The notes: generated by a model not told the origin, from the letters alone. A stretch of 64,000 nt of DNA from Vibrio stylophorae (GCF_921293875.1 NZ_CAKLDI010000001.1:2481915-2545914); one strand, 5' to 3'. Shown: positions 1 through 10,133, counted from the first letter of the stretch. Numbers and translations: made by a program.

Positions 1-2094
1 GATCGTCGCATCCTGATTGTGGGCGATGAGCACGCCGATATGGAAAAAGGCACTGGCTGTGTGAAAATCACACCTGCGCACGACTTCAATGACTATGAAG
101 TTGGTAAGCGCCACCAGCTGCCAATGATCAATATTCTGACTTTCGACGCAAACATTCGCGACGCAGCAGAAGTTTTTGATACCAATGGTGAAGTAACTGA
201 CGTTTACAGCAGCGAACTACCAGCGAAATACCAAGGTATGGAGCGCTTTGCGGCGCGTAAAGCGATCGTTGCTGAATTTGACGAACTTGGCTTGCTTGAA
301 GAGATCAAAGATCACGATCTTCAAGTGCCTTACGGCGACCGTGGCGGCGTGGTTATTGAACCAATGCTTACTGACCAATGGTACGTTCGCACAGCACCAC
401 TTGCGAAACCAGCCGTGGAAGCCGTTGAAAACGGCGATATCCAATTTGTACCAAAGCAATACGAAAACATGTACTTCTCTTGGATGCGTGACGTTCAAGA
501 CTGGTGTATCTCTCGTCAACTTTGGTGGGGTCACCGCATTCCGGCATGGTATGACAACCAAGGCAACGTATATGTCGGTCGTGATGAAGAAGAAGTCCGT
601 CAAAAACATAACCTCGCACCTGTGGTTGTACTTCGTCAAGATGACGATGTTCTCGATACTTGGTTCTCTTCTGCACTTTGGACCTTTGGTACACAAGGCT
701 GGCCTGAAAATACAGAGGCACTGAAACAGTTCCACCCATCTGATGTATTGGTGTCAGGTTTTGACATCATCTTCTTCTGGGTTGCCCGTATGATCATGAT
801 GACGCTGCACTTCTGTAAAGATGAAAACGGCAAGCCACAAGTACCATTCAAAACCGTTTACATGACAGGTCTGATCCGTGATGAAAACGGCGACAAGATG
901 TCGAAATCAAAAGGTAACGTGCTTGATCCAATCGATATGATCGATGGTATCGACCTTGAGTCTTTGGTTGAGAAGCGCACGGGTAACATGATGCAACCTC
1001 AACTTGCGGCCAAGATCGAGAAGAACACCCGTAAGACCTTTGAAAATGGTATCGACGCATACGGTACTGATGCACTACGTTTCACTCTTGCAGCGATGGC
1101 ATCCACTGGCCGTGATATCAACTGGGATATGAAGCGCCTAGAAGGTTACCGCAACTTCTGTAACAAGCTATGGAACGCTAGCCGTTACGTGATGATGAAC
1201 ACAGAAGAGCAAGATTGTGGCTTTAACGACGGTGATATCGAATTCTCACTGGCAGACAAGTGGATCGAATCTCAGTTTGAATTGGCTGCCAAAGCGTTCA
1301 ACAACCATATCGATAACTTCCGCCTTGATATGGCAGCGAACACGCTCTATGAGTTCATCTGGAACCAATTCTGTGACTGGTACCTAGAGCTAACGAAACC
1401 AGTGCTATGGAAAGGCACAGAGGCGCAGCAACGTGGTACACGTCGCACGCTAATTACTGTACTTGAGAAAACTCTCCGTCTTGCACATCCAGTGATCCCT
1501 TATATCACCGAAACGATTTGGCAAAGCATCAAGCCATTGGTTGACGGTGTTGAAGGCGACACCATCATGCTGCAAGCACTACCACAATTCGACGAAGCAA
1601 ACTTCCACCAAGAAGCGCTTGATGATATCGAATGGGTGAAAGGCTTTATCACCAGTATTCGTAACCTACGTGCAGAATATGACATCGCGCCAAGCAAAGG
1701 TTTGAACGTGATGCTCAAAGCTGCTAATGCACAGGATGCTGCGCGTGTTGAAGCCAATACTCAGGTACTGATGTCTCTGGCTAAGCTTGACGAGATTCGT
1801 GTACTGTCTGAAGGTGAAGAAACGCCAGCATGTGCTACTGCACTTGTGGGTCAATCAACGCTGATGATCCCAATGGCAGGTCTGATTGATAAAGACGCAG
1901 AGCTTGCTCGTTTGGACAAAGAGATCGCGAAAACTGAAGGCGAGATCAAACGCATCGACGGTAAACTCAGCAACCAAGGCTTTGTTGCCAAGGCACCAGA
2001 AGCTGTCGTTGCCGCAGAGCGCGCCAAACTTGATGGCTACAAAGAAACCTTGGTTAAACTTGCCGAGCAAAAAGCCACCATTGCCGCGCTTTAA
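1..2094 (+). CDS. valS: Valine--tRNA ligase, 3' part (5' end outside window)
   Basis: Class I aminoacyl-tRNA synthetase that charges tRNA-Val with valine in the cytoplasm. The frame is open from base 1, giving 697 residues against about 950 for the family, so roughly the first 250 residues with the HIGH motif lie outside the window. The KMSKS loop ([10 protein letters not shown]) is encoded near base 895, followed by the anticodon-binding helical domain and a charged C-terminal coiled coil (about 1870-2090) typical of ValRS. A strong hairpin terminator follows directly. The neighbour yjgN is convergent. Identification is by motif and overall similarity; nothing looks broken. Confidence 0.97.
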   Translation, partial: DRRILIVGDEHADMEKGTGCVKITPAHDFNDYEVGKRHQLPMINILTFDANIRDAAEVFDTNGEVTDVYSSELPAKYQGMERFAARKAIVAEFDELGLLEEIKDHDLQVPYGDRGGVVIEPMLTDQWYVRTAPLAKPAVEAVENGDIQFVPKQYENMYFSWMRDVQDWCISRQLWWGHRIPAWYDNQGNVYVGRDEEEVRQKHNLAPVVVLRQDDDVLDTWFSSALWTFGTQGWPENTEALKQFHPSDVLVSGFDIIFFWVARMIMMTLHFCKDENGKPQVPFKTVYMTGLIRDENGDKMSKSKGNVLDPIDMIDGIDLESLVEKRTGNMMQPQLAAKIEKNTRKTFENGIDAYGTDALRFTLAAMASTGRDINWDMKRLEGYRNFCNKLWNASRYVMMNTEEQDCGFNDGDIEFSLADKWIESQFELAAKAFNNHIDNFRLDMAANTLYEFIWNQFCDWYLELTKPVLWKGTEAQQRGTRRTLITVLEKTLRLAHPVIPYITETIWQSIKPLVDGVEGDTIMLQALPQFDEANFHQEALDDIEWVKGFITSIRNLRAEYDIAPSKGLNVMLKAANAQDAARVEANTQVLMSLAKLDEIRVLSEGEETPACATALVGQSTLMIPMAGLIDKDAELARLDKEIAKTEGEIKRIDGKLSNQGFVAKAPEAVVAAERAKLDGYKETLVKLAEQKATIAAL

Positions 2095-2115
2095 TTAGCG
2101 ACTGCAATGAACGAT

Positions 2116-2141
2116 AAAAACGCTCTTCGGAGCGTTTTTTT
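2116..2141 (+). terminator. Rho-independent terminator after valS
   Basis: A 10-bp stem (AAAAACGCTC / GAGCGTTTTT) closed by a TTCG tetraloop and ending in a T run lies 21 bases after the valS stop. Confidence 0.9.
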
Positions 2142-2351
2142 ATGCCTGAACAATTGCAGCCAAAACAAAGAACAAACGAATACAGCGTAAAAAGTAAAGA
2201 CTCAAAGCCTCAATTCAGTATTGCTTTACCCATAACTAATCCTTTGCCATTCATGGTTTATCAGCTGATCATCATCGATACTCAGCCCAGTCTCTACCAC
2301 TGTATTTATCTTTTCGGTATCTATCTCTATCGACAAATTTTGAGCATAAAA
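2142..2351. other. Intergenic stretch with no recognised gene
   Basis: The gap between the valS terminator and the yjgN terminator is AT-rich. It can be read as an 83-codon plus-strand frame from 2142, but that has no ribosome binding site, no recognisable protein and it runs through the yjgN terminator, so I do not call it. I see no repeat, tRNA or operator. Confidence 0.6.
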
Positions 2352-2375
2352 AAAGCCAGCATGGCTGCTGGCTTT
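2352..2375 (-). terminator. Terminator of yjgN
   Basis: On the minus strand a 10-bp stem (AAAGCCAGCA / TGCTGGCTTT) with a 4-base loop runs into seven T residues, about 20 bases after the yjgN stop codon. Confidence 0.88.
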
Positions 2376-2394
2376 GAAAGAGTGGGAAATTGAA

Positions 2395-3678
2395 TTAACT
2401 GATACCGATTTGACGACCTTTTTGCGTGGTCGCTGCCACAGATGCCGTTTGCTTCTTGCGGGTATAAGCAGCCAAATCAGTTGGTGCCACCGTCAATTGC
2501 TGCGCTTTGAGCATCTTCTCATGCTCTTCAGCAAAGACGCGATCTTTACGCTCATCATGCTCATGCTCATTGAGGATCGCGATGTCCCCTTTGACATAAG
2601 TACAATCAGCCATATAACGCATCATACGAACCACACAGAATGGACGCGCTAGACCCAATGAGAACAAAGTCATCATATGGTTGGTTGCGATAATCCATAC
2701 ATAGTGTGCTGCGTTTAAATCTGCTGATAGCGCAAAAGCTTTCTTACTACCAATAAAGGTATGGTTCATCATGTGGTTGTAGATACGACCACGGATAAAA
2801 CCATGAATACATGCGCCGGTAATAAAGAACAGGGCGTAAACCAAATAGTGCTTCACTTCCAAAGCAGCAAAGGTGCCTGGGAACATGAAGTCATAGAGTA
2901 GCTGACCTTTCACCGCAAGCAGCTCCAAGGCGGAACCAGTCTCAACAGAAACTCGTAGGCTTGCCCCCAACATCAACAAACTCAAGGCAATTGATGATAG
3001 TGAGATCATCGCAGCCGCAAAGTAAGTGGTGAAAAAGAAGCTGCTTGAAAGACGCGCGGTAAAATTCAACTTACCGTAGCTGCGGCCACTGAGCATGTAA
3101 TCAGAAATACCGGCAACAACCCAAGAAAGCATCATCACTGCTGTAATCGCAGAGAAGATAAACACAGGCACAGATAGGAACGGGTTCACCATGCCTGAGC
3201 TTGGCAAAATCGCTAAACTCAATAGCCAGTAAACAGCGGTAACCACTGCTGTCGCAATCACTGGACGCAGCAAGAAAACCTTATAACTATCTTTTAGCGA
3301 GCCAGTAAAACGAAAACGCACCCAGTTATAACTGGTCACGCTCGCATTAAATTGTGCATTTTTATGAACGAGCCAAGGCACACCCAAATACATCAATGCT
3401 GCAACCATCAAACCAATCTGTGGCGAAAGGTAAAACAGGCCAGCAATAAATGCGATGCCAAGGATCATCATCAAGCGACCTTGCAAAATCTGCATCGGGG
3501 TCGCGTGATATTCAAACTGTTCGCCTGCAACCTCAGTTTTGCTGTAAAGGTAATTACGGCTACGGACTTTCGACCATGGCGAAAATAGACCGAGGGTACA
3601 GATCGTTAGGATCATATTTACGATCCAAATTTTGAAGTAGTCTTTGCCACTTCCGTGGAATGACACTGGATTTTTCAT
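2395..3678 (-). CDS. yjgN: DUF898 (YjgN-like) inner membrane protein
   Basis: A 427-residue polytopic membrane protein of the YjgN/DUF898 family; the molecular role of the family is not known to me. The N-terminus (MKNPVSFHGSGKDYFKIW) and the following TLGLFSPWSKVRSRNY are the family hallmark, and several long hydrophobic segments follow. The soluble C-terminal tail (about the last 55 residues) is charged and ends KGRQIGIS. I chose the ATG at 3678 because GGGGAAA sits about nine bases upstream; an in-frame GTG six codons earlier would absorb that site. It is convergent with valS and in the same neighbourhood as rraB and argF, as in other gammaproteobacteria. Confidence 0.85.
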   Translation of the reverse strand: MKNPVSFHGSGKDYFKIWIVNMILTICTLGLFSPWSKVRSRNYLYSKTEVAGEQFEYHATPMQILQGRLMMILGIAFIAGLFYLSPQIGLMVAALMYLGVPWLVHKNAQFNASVTSYNWVRFRFTGSLKDSYKVFLLRPVIATAVVTAVYWLLSLAILPSSGMVNPFLSVPVFIFSAITAVMMLSWVVAGISDYMLSGRSYGKLNFTARLSSSFFFTTYFAAAMISLSSIALSLLMLGASLRVSVETGSALELLAVKGQLLYDFMFPGTFAALEVKHYLVYALFFITGACIHGFIRGRIYNHMMNHTFIGSKKAFALSADLNAAHYVWIIATNHMMTLFSLGLARPFCVVRMMRYMADCTYVKGDIAILNEHEHDERKDRVFAEEHEKMLKAQQLTVAPTDLAAYTRKKQTASVAATTQKGRQIGIS

Positions 3679-3956
3679 AAGCTTACGTTTCCCCACTCAT
3701 TCATTATTTTGTCGTTATCGCTTATTTTTACTGGTGGTCTTTATTGGCATTTTGCGCATTATTCCACCATGCCTAGCCAGTTTACTAAAGCTTTCGAATT
3801 CAAGGAATTGGCTTAATTATTCAAGGGTCATGACTTGGAGTTTGGTCACTTTTTAACAGCAAGAATGAAAGGTCGTTACATTGATCTGAGATCCGCTGAA
3901 GAAGCTTTTCGAGCAAGAAATGAAAAAACGACGAGACCCATCGAGAGATAAAAAAA
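3679..3956. other. Intergenic gap upstream of yjgN
   Basis: About 280 AT-rich bases between the rraB terminator and yjgN. They should hold the yjgN promoter on the minus strand, but I could not assign convincing -35 and -10 boxes. No ORF with a ribosome binding site is visible. Confidence 0.5.
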
Positions 3957-3980
3957 GAGGCCGCATAAAAATGCGACCTC
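3950..3980 (-). terminator. Terminator of rraB
   Basis: Minus-strand hairpin with a 10-bp stem containing one G-U pair (GAGGTCGCAT / ATGCGGCCTC), 4-base loop, then seven T residues. It lies about 30 bases after the rraB stop. Confidence 0.85.
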
Positions 3981-4011
3981 ATTTCAAAATCAGTAACAAA
4001 GAAACAGTTGA

Positions 4012-4410
4012 TTATGCGTCTTCATCCTCGTCATCATAATCATCATCGCCTTCTTCGTCAGACTCAAAGTAGGTGCCCCAACCATCGTAATCGATGTTGT
4101 GCTTTTGCGCTAAAGCCACCAGCTTTTCCACTTGCTGATCAATAATTTCAGCATCTAGTGGGCTCTCCATCACGGCATCAAAACAGATGATGGTGCCACC
4201 CTCTTCCAATGGAAGCTCTTCTGCTTCAAGGACCTCAAAACCCATTTTGAACGCTTCTACCGCAGCATTTTCAAGATCTTCAAAACGATCCGCTGCAAAG
4301 TGGTGTTCAATGGTATAAAGGGCATCTGGATCGCTGCCATCTTCAAGCAAATCTTCAATGATGTCGCGGGTTTCTTGCTTTTGTTCAGCAAGTAATTGTT
4401 CAATTGACAT
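4012..4410 (-). CDS. rraB: Ribonuclease E inhibitor RraB
   Basis: A 132-residue acidic protein of the RraB (YjgD) family, which binds RNase E and modulates mRNA decay. The sequence starts [18 protein letters not shown] and contains the conserved central region ending in [10 protein letters not shown]. The last 20 or so residues are almost entirely Asp/Glu, as usual for RraB. It is divergent from argF across about 210 bases that also hold the argF promoter and ARG boxes. The ATG at 4410 is preceded by a purine-rich AAGGATAA-like stretch. Its own terminator follows. Confidence 0.93.
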   Translation of the reverse strand: MSIEQLLAEQKQETRDIIEDLLEDGSDPDALYTIEHHFAADRFEDLENAAVEAFKMGFEVLEAEELPLEEGGTIICFDAVMESPLDAEIIDQQVEKLVALAQKHNIDYDGWGTYFESDEEGDDDYDDEDEDA

Positions 4411-4526
4411 GGTGGCTCCAAGGATAATTTTTCCGCAGCAAATATGGCATGGAATGAGCTGAAATACCAGCAGCAGAGAGGCCGTACCGAATCACAGCCA
4501 TGACTGTTCGAGATATAAAACAAAGC

Positions 4527-4555
4527 TTGCGCAGCGGTGAAAAGGTCAATAGTAT
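4527..4555 (+). promoter_or_regulatory. argF promoter
   Basis: TTGCGC (4527-4532), a 17-base spacer and TAGTAT (4550-4555) form a reasonable sigma-70 promoter. The -10 box touches the first ARG box, so ArgR binding would block RNA polymerase. Assigned by eye. Confidence 0.65.
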
Positions 4556-4592
4556 TGTATTTATATTCATTTGATATGTATTTATATTCATT
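4554..4592 (+). promoter_or_regulatory. Tandem ARG boxes (ArgR operator) of argF
   Basis: Two copies of TGTATTTATATTCA (cores 4556-4569 and 4577-4590) are spaced exactly 21 bases apart. As 18-bp boxes they are separated by 3 bp, the classical arrangement bound by one ArgR hexamer. Each differs from the TGAAT-N4-ATTCA core at one position. Their overlap with the argF promoter predicts arginine-dependent repression. Confidence 0.92.
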
Positions 4593-4624
4593 TAATTTTT
4601 CAAACACACGCAAGGAAGGGTGTT

Positions 4625-5623
4625 ATGAGCTTTAATCTTCGCAATCGTCATTTTCTTAAATTGCTGGATTTCACTCCGCAGGAGATCCATCACCTACTGA
4701 CACTCTCTGCACAGCTCAAAGCAGCAAAGTATGGTGGCTATGAACAACCTCGAATGCGTGGCAAAAATATTGCGCTGATTTTTGAAAAATCCTCCACCCG
4801 CACTCGTTGCGCCTTTGAAGTAGCCGCATTTGATCAGGGCGCGCAAGTTACCTATTTGGGACCATCTGGTTCACAAATTGGCCATAAAGAATCGATGAAA
4901 GATACCGCGCGCGTGCTCGGTCGTATGTATGACGGCATTCAATATCGCGGCTACGGTCAAAGCAAAGTAGAAGAGCTAGCAGCCTACGCCGGCGTTCCTG
5001 TGTGGAATGGTCTGACAGATGAGTTCCACCCAACGCAAATTCTGGCCGATTTTCTCACCATGCAAGAGCACAGCGAAAAGCCACTGCACGCCATTCAATT
5101 TGCTTATTTGGGTGATGCCCGTAATAACATGGGCAATTCATTGATGGTGGGCGCAGCAAAAATGGGCATGACCATCAAACTCATTGCGCCAAAGGCTTAC
5201 TGGCCCGAAGCGGCGCTAGTTGAGACCTGCCAAGCCATTGCCCAGCAAACAGGTGCCACGATTGTGCTCAGTGAAAATACCGAGGATGTTGATGGCTGTG
5301 ACTTTATCTACACCGATGTTTGGGTGTCCATGGGCGAAGCGGAAAGTGCTTGGGCTGAGCGCGTACAAACCATGCTACCCTATCAGGTCAACAGCGCACT
5401 GATGGCCAAATGTAACAATGCCCAAGTAAAATTTATGCACTGCTTGCCTGCTTTTCATAATGATGAAACCACTGTGGGTAAAACTGTTGCAGAGCAATAT
5501 GGACTGAATGGTCTCGAGGTGACCGAAGCGGTGTTTGAGTCTGAGGCATCCATTGTTTTTGACCAAGCAGAAAACCGCATGCACACCATTAAAGCGGTGA
5601 TGGTCGCCACCTTATGTCAGTAA
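4625..5623 (+). CDS. argF: Ornithine carbamoyltransferase
   Basis: Catalyses ornithine + carbamoyl phosphate to citrulline in cytoplasmic arginine synthesis. The protein has 332 residues, the usual length. The carbamoyl-phosphate loop SSTRTR is at residues 56-61 and the HCLPAF motif is near residue 271. The ATG at 4625 is chosen because AAGGAAGGG lies just upstream and the protein then begins [13 protein letters not shown] like its homologues; the frame stays open 18 codons further up, through the ARG boxes, which cannot be coding. It is a single gene with its own ArgR-controlled promoter, divergent from rraB, and is followed by the pyrBI leader region. Confidence 0.97.
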   Translation: MSFNLRNRHFLKLLDFTPQEIHHLLTLSAQLKAAKYGGYEQPRMRGKNIALIFEKSSTRTRCAFEVAAFDQGAQVTYLGPSGSQIGHKESMKDTARVLGRMYDGIQYRGYGQSKVEELAAYAGVPVWNGLTDEFHPTQILADFLTMQEHSEKPLHAIQFAYLGDARNNMGNSLMVGAAKMGMTIKLIAPKAYWPEAALVETCQAIAQQTGATIVLSENTEDVDGCDFIYTDVWVSMGEAESAWAERVQTMLPYQVNSALMAKCNNAQVKFMHCLPAFHNDETTVGKTVAEQYGLNGLEVTEAVFESEASIVFDQAENRMHTIKAVMVATLCQ

Positions 5624-5771
5624 TTACTAACTTAGGTCAGCAATCGCCATCTTTAGCCCATCACTGTCATCGTAAAAATCACGATTTCAGGAAAATTCAG
5701 TATGCATACAATGGCCAGTTATACTGACAAATAGCGGCGCAAATGATGGCTGGAAAATTGAGCAAATCGGC

Positions 5772-5799
5772 TTGCGCCAATCAATTTTCCCCGTATAAT
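5772..5799 (+). promoter_or_regulatory. pyrBI promoter
   Basis: TTGCGC (5772-5777), a 16-base spacer and a consensus TATAAT (5794-5799) lie about 30 bases before the leader peptide start. Confidence 0.8.
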
Positions 5800-5829
5800 C
5801 AGCGCCAATTTGCCAATAGGAAAGCAGAA

Positions 5830-5901
5830 ATGTCTCAGCACTATCCATCTACTGTGTTTCGCTTAGCGCGTCGTGATGCGATGGTGATCCTATTGTATTG
5901 A
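5830..5901 (+). CDS. pyrL: pyrBI operon leader peptide
   Basis: A 23-codon reading frame (ATG at 5830, TGA at 5899-5901) with AGGAAAG a few bases upstream lies between the pyrBI promoter and an intrinsic terminator. The stop codon is only five bases before the terminator stem, so a ribosome finishing translation would cover the stem and let transcription continue. This is the layout of the enterobacterial UTP-sensing pyrBI attenuator, in which coupled translation relieves termination when UTP is scarce. The peptide sequence does not resemble enterobacterial PyrL; the call rests on position, ribosome binding site and attenuator geometry. Confidence 0.8.
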   Translation: MSQHYPSTVFRLARRDAMVILLY

Positions 5902-5906
5902 AATTA

Positions 5907-5933
5907 AAACCTCCATTTGGGAGGTTTTTTTTT
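5907..5933 (+). terminator. pyrBI attenuator terminator
   Basis: An 8-bp stem (AAACCTCC / GGAGGTTT), 5-base loop and run of nine T residues lies between the leader peptide and pyrB, about 50 bases before the pyrB ATG. Confidence 0.92.
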
Positions 5934-5983
5934 GCCTGCAAAACTGAACGCTCCAATTAATTTTGCCAAAGGGAACTGTGAAT

Positions 5984-6913
5984 ATGGCCAATCCTCTGTT
6001 TAATAAACACATCATCTCTATTCCCGAGCTCAATCGCAGCGAGCTAGAGCTGATTGTCAAAACGGCCGGTGAGATCAAACAGACACCGCGTCCGGATCTG
6101 CTTCAAAATAAAATCGTAGCAAGCTGCTTTTTCGAGCCATCCACACGAACTCGCCTCTCTTTTGAAACTGCGATTCAACGTCTTGGTGGCTCAGTGATTG
6201 GCTTTGACAGTGCCGGCAATACCTCACATGGCAAAAAAGGGGAAACCCTGATCGACTCAGTTCAGGTGATTAGCAGCTACGCCGATGCCTATGTGATGCG
6301 CCACCCCAATGATGGTGCCGCCCGTCTGGCCTCTGAGTTTTCCAACGGTACGCCAGTGATCAACGCGGGTGATGGCGCCAATCAGCACCCAACTCAAACC
6401 CTGCTGGATCTGTTCACCATTTATGAAACCCAAGGTCGCTTGGACGAGATTCATATCGCCTTTGTTGGCGATCTCAAATATGGCCGCACGGTGCACTCAC
6501 TGACCCAAGCGCTGGCGATGTTTAATAAGGTGCGCTTTTACTTTATCGCCCCTGATGTATTGGCGATGCCTGAGTATATTTGCCAAGAGCTCGCCGCTGC
6601 CGGCATTGAATACAGCATGCATGACAGCATTGAAGCGGTGATCCCAGAGCTTGATATTCTCTATATGACACGGGTGCAAAAAGAGCGCTTCGATCCCTCA
6701 GAGTACGCACATGTAAAATCAGCCTTTGTCCTTACCGCTGATACGCTTAAAACTGCGAAAGCCAATTTAAAAGTGCTGCACCCACTGCCTCGCATCGATG
6801 AGATCACGCTGGACGTGGATCAAACGCCCCATGCTTACTATTTCCAACAAGCCGAAAACGGCGTTTACGCACGCCAAGCCTTATTGGCGCTTGTGCTCAA
6901 TGAAACCCTTTGA
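5984..6913 (+). CDS. pyrB: Aspartate carbamoyltransferase, catalytic chain
   Basis: First committed step of pyrimidine synthesis: aspartate + carbamoyl phosphate to carbamoyl-aspartate. The protein has 309 residues. FFEPSTRTR with the carbamoyl-phosphate loop STRTR is at residues 53-57, and HPLPR is near residue 266. The ATG at 5984 follows AAAGGGAA at a good distance; an in-frame ATG seven codons upstream would place that site inside the gene. pyrI follows after 14 bases, so the two chains of the dodecameric enzyme are co-transcribed. Control is by the leader attenuator upstream. Confidence 0.97.
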   Translation: MANPLFNKHIISIPELNRSELELIVKTAGEIKQTPRPDLLQNKIVASCFFEPSTRTRLSFETAIQRLGGSVIGFDSAGNTSHGKKGETLIDSVQVISSYADAYVMRHPNDGAARLASEFSNGTPVINAGDGANQHPTQTLLDLFTIYETQGRLDEIHIAFVGDLKYGRTVHSLTQALAMFNKVRFYFIAPDVLAMPEYICQELAAAGIEYSMHDSIEAVIPELDILYMTRVQKERFDPSEYAHVKSAFVLTADTLKTAKANLKVLHPLPRIDEITLDVDQTPHAYYFQQAENGVYARQALLALVLNETL

Positions 6914-6927
6914 TTGTGGAGACCATC

Positions 6928-7401
6928 ATGAACCCAAATAAAGACCACAAACTACAAGTTGAAGCGATCAAAAACGGCACCGTCATCGATCATATTCCCG
7001 CGGGTATGGCGATCCAGATCCTCAAGCTATTTCATATTGAGCAAGGCAAACAGCGCATCACCCTTGGCCTCAACTTGCCATCATCAGCGCAAGGTGCCAA
7101 GGATCTCATTAAGATCGAAGATCTATACGTGAGTGAAGAGCAAGCCAACCAACTGGCTCTGCACGCACCGAAAGCCACCGTCAATCAAATCGAAAATTAT
7201 GCGGTGGTAAAAAAGATGACGCTCTCGCTTCCCAAGGAAGTTCTCGGTGTATTCCAGTGTTGTAACAACAACTGCATCACCCATTTAGAGCCCGTGGATA
7301 GCCGATTCTATGTGCTGCAAAAACATGAGGAAGTGCATCTCAAGTGCCACTACTGTGAAAAGGTCTTCCCACGCAAGATCGTCACAGATCGTCAAAATTG
7401 A
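6928..7401 (+). CDS. pyrI: Aspartate carbamoyltransferase, regulatory chain
   Basis: Regulatory subunit that binds CTP/ATP allosterically and joins catalytic trimers through a zinc site. The protein has 157 residues, against 153 in E. coli. The four zinc cysteines are visible as C111, C116, C140 and C143 (spacing C-x4-C-x23-C-x2-C). The ATG at 6928 follows GTGGAGACC; a frame-open start six codons earlier overlaps the end of pyrB and is less likely. A strong terminator follows. Confidence 0.96.
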   Translation: MNPNKDHKLQVEAIKNGTVIDHIPAGMAIQILKLFHIEQGKQRITLGLNLPSSAQGAKDLIKIEDLYVSEEQANQLALHAPKATVNQIENYAVVKKMTLSLPKEVLGVFQCCNNNCITHLEPVDSRFYVLQKHEEVHLKCHYCEKVFPRKIVTDRQN

Positions 7402-7431
7402 TCCTTCAATATTGATCTCAATAGCATTGAT

Positions 7432-7459
7432 AAACGGCGCGAATTCGCGCCGTTTTTTT
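7432..7459 (+). terminator. Terminator of pyrBI
   Basis: Ten-base-pair stem (AAACGGCGCG / CGCGCCGTTT), AATT loop and T run, about 30 bases after the pyrI stop. Confidence 0.92.
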
Positions 7460-7569
7460 ATCTCATTTCAAGCGCGATTCAATCATCAAGCATGGGTTCA
7501 CATTCCCTGCGATGCTGGTTATAGTGGCGCTTCAATTGATCCCACATTGTGATGAAAAGGATATCTCCA

Positions 7570-7956
7570 ATGAGCAAAATTCTTCATACCAACCACGCAC
7601 CGGCCGCTATTGGCCCCTACGTTCAAGGCGTTGATCTTGGCAATCTAGTCATGACATCAGGGCAAATTCCGCTACATCCGCAAACCGGTGAGATTCCAGC
7701 GGATATTCAAGCGCAAACTCAGCAATCTTTAGAAAACGTCAAAGCCGTCGTGGAAGCCTCTGGTTTAGGCGTTGCCGATATCATCAAAATGACGGTGTTC
7801 GTCAAAGACCTCAATGATTTTGCTGCGGTCAATGAAATCTATGGCGCTTTTTTTGATGCGCACAATGCGCCCTATCCTGCGCGCTCTTGTGTGGAAGTGG
7901 CTCGCCTACCAAAAGATGTTGGTATTGAAATTGAGGCCATTGCCATTCGTCGCTAA
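7570..7956 (+). CDS. ridA: 2-iminobutanoate/2-iminopropanoate deaminase RidA
   Basis: Hydrolyses reactive enamine/imine intermediates made by PLP enzymes such as threonine dehydratase; acts as a cytoplasmic trimer. Exactly 128 residues, the standard length. The signature YPARSCVEVARLPKD contains the catalytic-site R105. The ATG at 7570 is chosen because it gives this length and begins MSKILHTNHAP; an in-frame ATG seven codons earlier is probably not used. It stands alone after the pyrBI terminator and before a bidirectional terminator shared with pmbA. A ridA gene close to pyrBI is common in this group. Confidence 0.96.
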   Translation: MSKILHTNHAPAAIGPYVQGVDLGNLVMTSGQIPLHPQTGEIPADIQAQTQQSLENVKAVVEASGLGVADIIKMTVFVKDLNDFAAVNEIYGAFFDAHNAPYPARSCVEVARLPKDVGIEIEAIAIRR

Positions 7957-7973
7957 TCGCTTTATTCAGCGAC

Positions 7974-8006
7974 AAAAAAACCACAGCCAAGGCTGTGGTT
8001 TTTTTA
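7974..8006. terminator. Bidirectional terminator between ridA and pmbA
   Basis: AACCACAGCC / GGCTGTGGTT with a 2-base spacer at its centre, flanked by an A run on the left and a T run on the right, so it can work for both convergent genes. Confidence 0.9.
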
Positions 8007-8031
8007 TATTCATCGATAGAGAGCGCCGTTA

Positions 8032-9375
8032 TTACGCGCCAGCGATCTTCATCTTCTCAATCAGTACGGAACCGGTTTGAATCTGGCTGCGCGTTTCAAT
8101 ATCACTACCGACAGCGACAATCTTTTCAAACATCGATGCCAAGTTACCAGCAATGGTGATCTCACTGACTGGATACTGAATTTGACCATTTTCAACCCAG
8201 AAACCAGCCGCGCCACGTGAATAATCGCCCGTCACCATATTCACACCTTGCCCCATCAACTCAGTGACAATCAAACCGCGATCCATGGTTTTGGCCAATG
8301 CTAAAAGATCGCCATGATTGGATGAGACAAACCAGTTATGAATGCCACCCGCATGACCGGTTGGCTGCATATTGAGTTTGCGACCTGCATAAGAAGTGAT
8401 GAGATAGGTCGCCAATTGCCCCTGATCGATAATGGTACGATCAACGGTGGCCAAACCTTCGCTATCAAAAGGAGAGCTGGCAAGGCCGCGAAGCAAATGC
8501 GGCTTCTCTTCGATATTCAGCCAAGTTGGGAAAATGGTTTCCCCTAGCTTATCGAGTAAAAAGCTCGATTTACGATACAGGCTATTACCGCTAATTGCGG
8601 AAACCAAATGACCAAACAAACCGGTTGCCACAGGCGCTGCGAAAATCACTGGCACTTCACAGGTGGCAATTTTCTGCGCATCAATGCGATTAACGGTGCG
8701 ACGCGCTGCATCACGCCCCACTTGTTCAGGCGTCCAGAGCTCATCGGCACGGCGCGACAGGGTGTAGCTGTAATCACGCTCCATCACCCCATTTTGTCCC
8801 TGCGCAATCACGCTACAGCTGAGGCTATGACGCGTAGAAGCATAGCTACCCAACATGCCATGGCTGTTACCGTAAACACGCAAACCATAAATGCTATCGT
8901 AGCTCGCACCATCGCTTTGCTTAATGCGCGCATCGTAGCGCATCGCCGCTTCTTCAGTGGCAATGGCTATATCGCGAAAACGATCTGGATCCAATGGGTC
9001 TGGATGGAATAGATCAAGGTCTGGAATCTCTTTGACCATCAACTCAGCTGGCGCCGGTCCTGCGCAAGGATCTTGCGAGGTATGCTGGGCGATATCCAAT
9101 GCCGCTTGCACTGTTTTCTCAATGGCCAGTGGTGACAAATCGGATGTCGAAGCACTGCCCTTGCGCTGATCGCAATAAACGGTGATCCCCAGAGCGCCAT
9201 CACTATTGAATTCGATATTTTCAAGCTCCGCCATATTGGAGGAGACACTTAAGCCTGTGCTTTTGTGAATGGCAACTTCTGCGCCATCAGATTTCTTGCT
9301 CGCTAGTTCCAGCGCGCGTGCAACGGCTTGTTCAAGCTCTTGTCGCTGCTTTGTTACTTGCTGTTCAATACTCAT
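8032..9375 (-). CDS. pmbA: Metalloprotease PmbA (TldE subunit)
   Basis: Partner of TldD in the TldD/TldE protease, which matures peptides such as microcin B17 and degrades CcdA in E. coli. The protein has 447 residues (E. coli 450). It lacks the zinc motif seen in TldD, as expected for TldE. Family features include the GALGITVY stretch near the N-terminus and the [11 protein letters not shown] region near the C-terminus. The ATG at 9375 is used because GGAAAAAG lies upstream; earlier in-frame codons would run through that site. It is divergent from darP. Its partner tldD is about 44 kb away, at 52403-53848. Confidence 0.95.
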   Translation of the reverse strand: MSIEQQVTKQRQELEQAVARALELASKKSDGAEVAIHKSTGLSVSSNMAELENIEFNSDGALGITVYCDQRKGSASTSDLSPLAIEKTVQAALDIAQHTSQDPCAGPAPAELMVKEIPDLDLFHPDPLDPDRFRDIAIATEEAAMRYDARIKQSDGASYDSIYGLRVYGNSHGMLGSYASTRHSLSCSVIAQGQNGVMERDYSYTLSRRADELWTPEQVGRDAARRTVNRIDAQKIATCEVPVIFAAPVATGLFGHLVSAISGNSLYRKSSFLLDKLGETIFPTWLNIEEKPHLLRGLASSPFDSEGLATVDRTIIDQGQLATYLITSYAGRKLNMQPTGHAGGIHNWFVSSNHGDLLALAKTMDRGLIVTELMGQGVNMVTGDYSRGAAGFWVENGQIQYPVSEITIAGNLASMFEKIVAVGSDIETRSQIQTGSVLIEKMKIAGA

Positions 9376-9509
9376 GATCACAACTTTTTCCATACAATTG
9401 GCTATAGCATACCATTGCGGCATGAAAATTTGCCGCTTTATTCCTTCGTCTTGGCTGGAATCTTGTTAAACTATGGCAAATACCGAGTCCTTAATGAAAG
9501 AGAGGGGTT

Positions 9510-10040
9510 ATGGCCCGTAAAAATCAGCGTGATCCTTGGGAAGAAGAAGAGGAAATCATCTGGGTAACCAAATCCGAGATGAAACGTGACATGACAGCAC
9601 TTCAAGAGCTAGGCGAAGAAATTGCTGAGCTCAAACCTGCCGTGCTGGCTAAATTGCCACTGCCTGAAGCGCTTCATGCTGCCATTTTGGATGCACAGCG
9701 CTTCAAAAACGAGGCCAAGCGCCGTCAACTTCAGTACATTGGTAAATTGATGCGCTCCATTGATCCAGAGCCACTCCAACTTGCTCTGGATAAAATTCGT
9801 AACAAGCATGCGCAAGCAACACTGCAACTGCACAAACTTGAGCAGCTTCGTGATGCCATTGTTGCTGAAGGCGACAGTGCGATTGAGCAAGCCATGGCGC
9901 TTTATCCTGAAATGGATCGCCAGCGTCTGCGCCAATTAGCGCGCCAAGCGAAAAAAGAGCAAAGCCAAAATAAACCGCCAAAATCTGCGCGTGAAATTTT
10001 CCAAGTGCTAAAAAACAGCTACCTTGAGCAAGACGCATAA
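9510..10040 (+). CDS. darP: Ribosome biogenesis protein DarP (YjgA)
   Basis: A 176-residue highly charged helical protein of the YjgA/DUF615 family, which associates with immature 50S ribosomal subunits. The start ([26 protein letters not shown], given here only as its first segment) and the C-terminal [11 protein letters not shown] are family-typical. The ATG at 9510 is preceded by GAGAGGGG. It is divergent from pmbA, an association found widely in gammaproteobacteria, and is followed by a terminator shared with the convergent acnB. Confidence 0.93.
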   Translation: MARKNQRDPWEEEEEIIWVTKSEMKRDMTALQELGEEIAELKPAVLAKLPLPEALHAAILDAQRFKNEAKRRQLQYIGKLMRSIDPEPLQLALDKIRNKHAQATLQLHKLEQLRDAIVAEGDSAIEQAMALYPEMDRQRLRQLARQAKKEQSQNKPPKSAREIFQVLKNSYLEQDA

Positions 10041-10065
10041 ATTAGCCCTTGATACTCAAAACCCA

Positions 10066-10097
10066 TAAAAAAGCCTCGCAATTGCGAGGCTTTGTTT
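10066..10097. terminator. Bidirectional terminator between darP and acnB
   Basis: Inverted repeat AAAGCCTCGCA / TGCGAGGCTTT with an A run before it and TTTGTTTT after it, lying between convergent genes. Confidence 0.88.
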
Positions 10098-10133
10098 TAG
10101 TTGGGTTTTAGCACACCAACCCGTGCAAAGCAC

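Noticed and set aside
217-735. Long minus- and plus-strand frames overlapping valS
   Set aside because: They lie fully inside valS in other frames, have no ribosome binding sites and no recognisable protein.
2142-2393. 83-codon plus-strand frame after valS
   Set aside because: No ribosome site, starts within the valS terminator and runs through the yjgN terminator; low-complexity composition.
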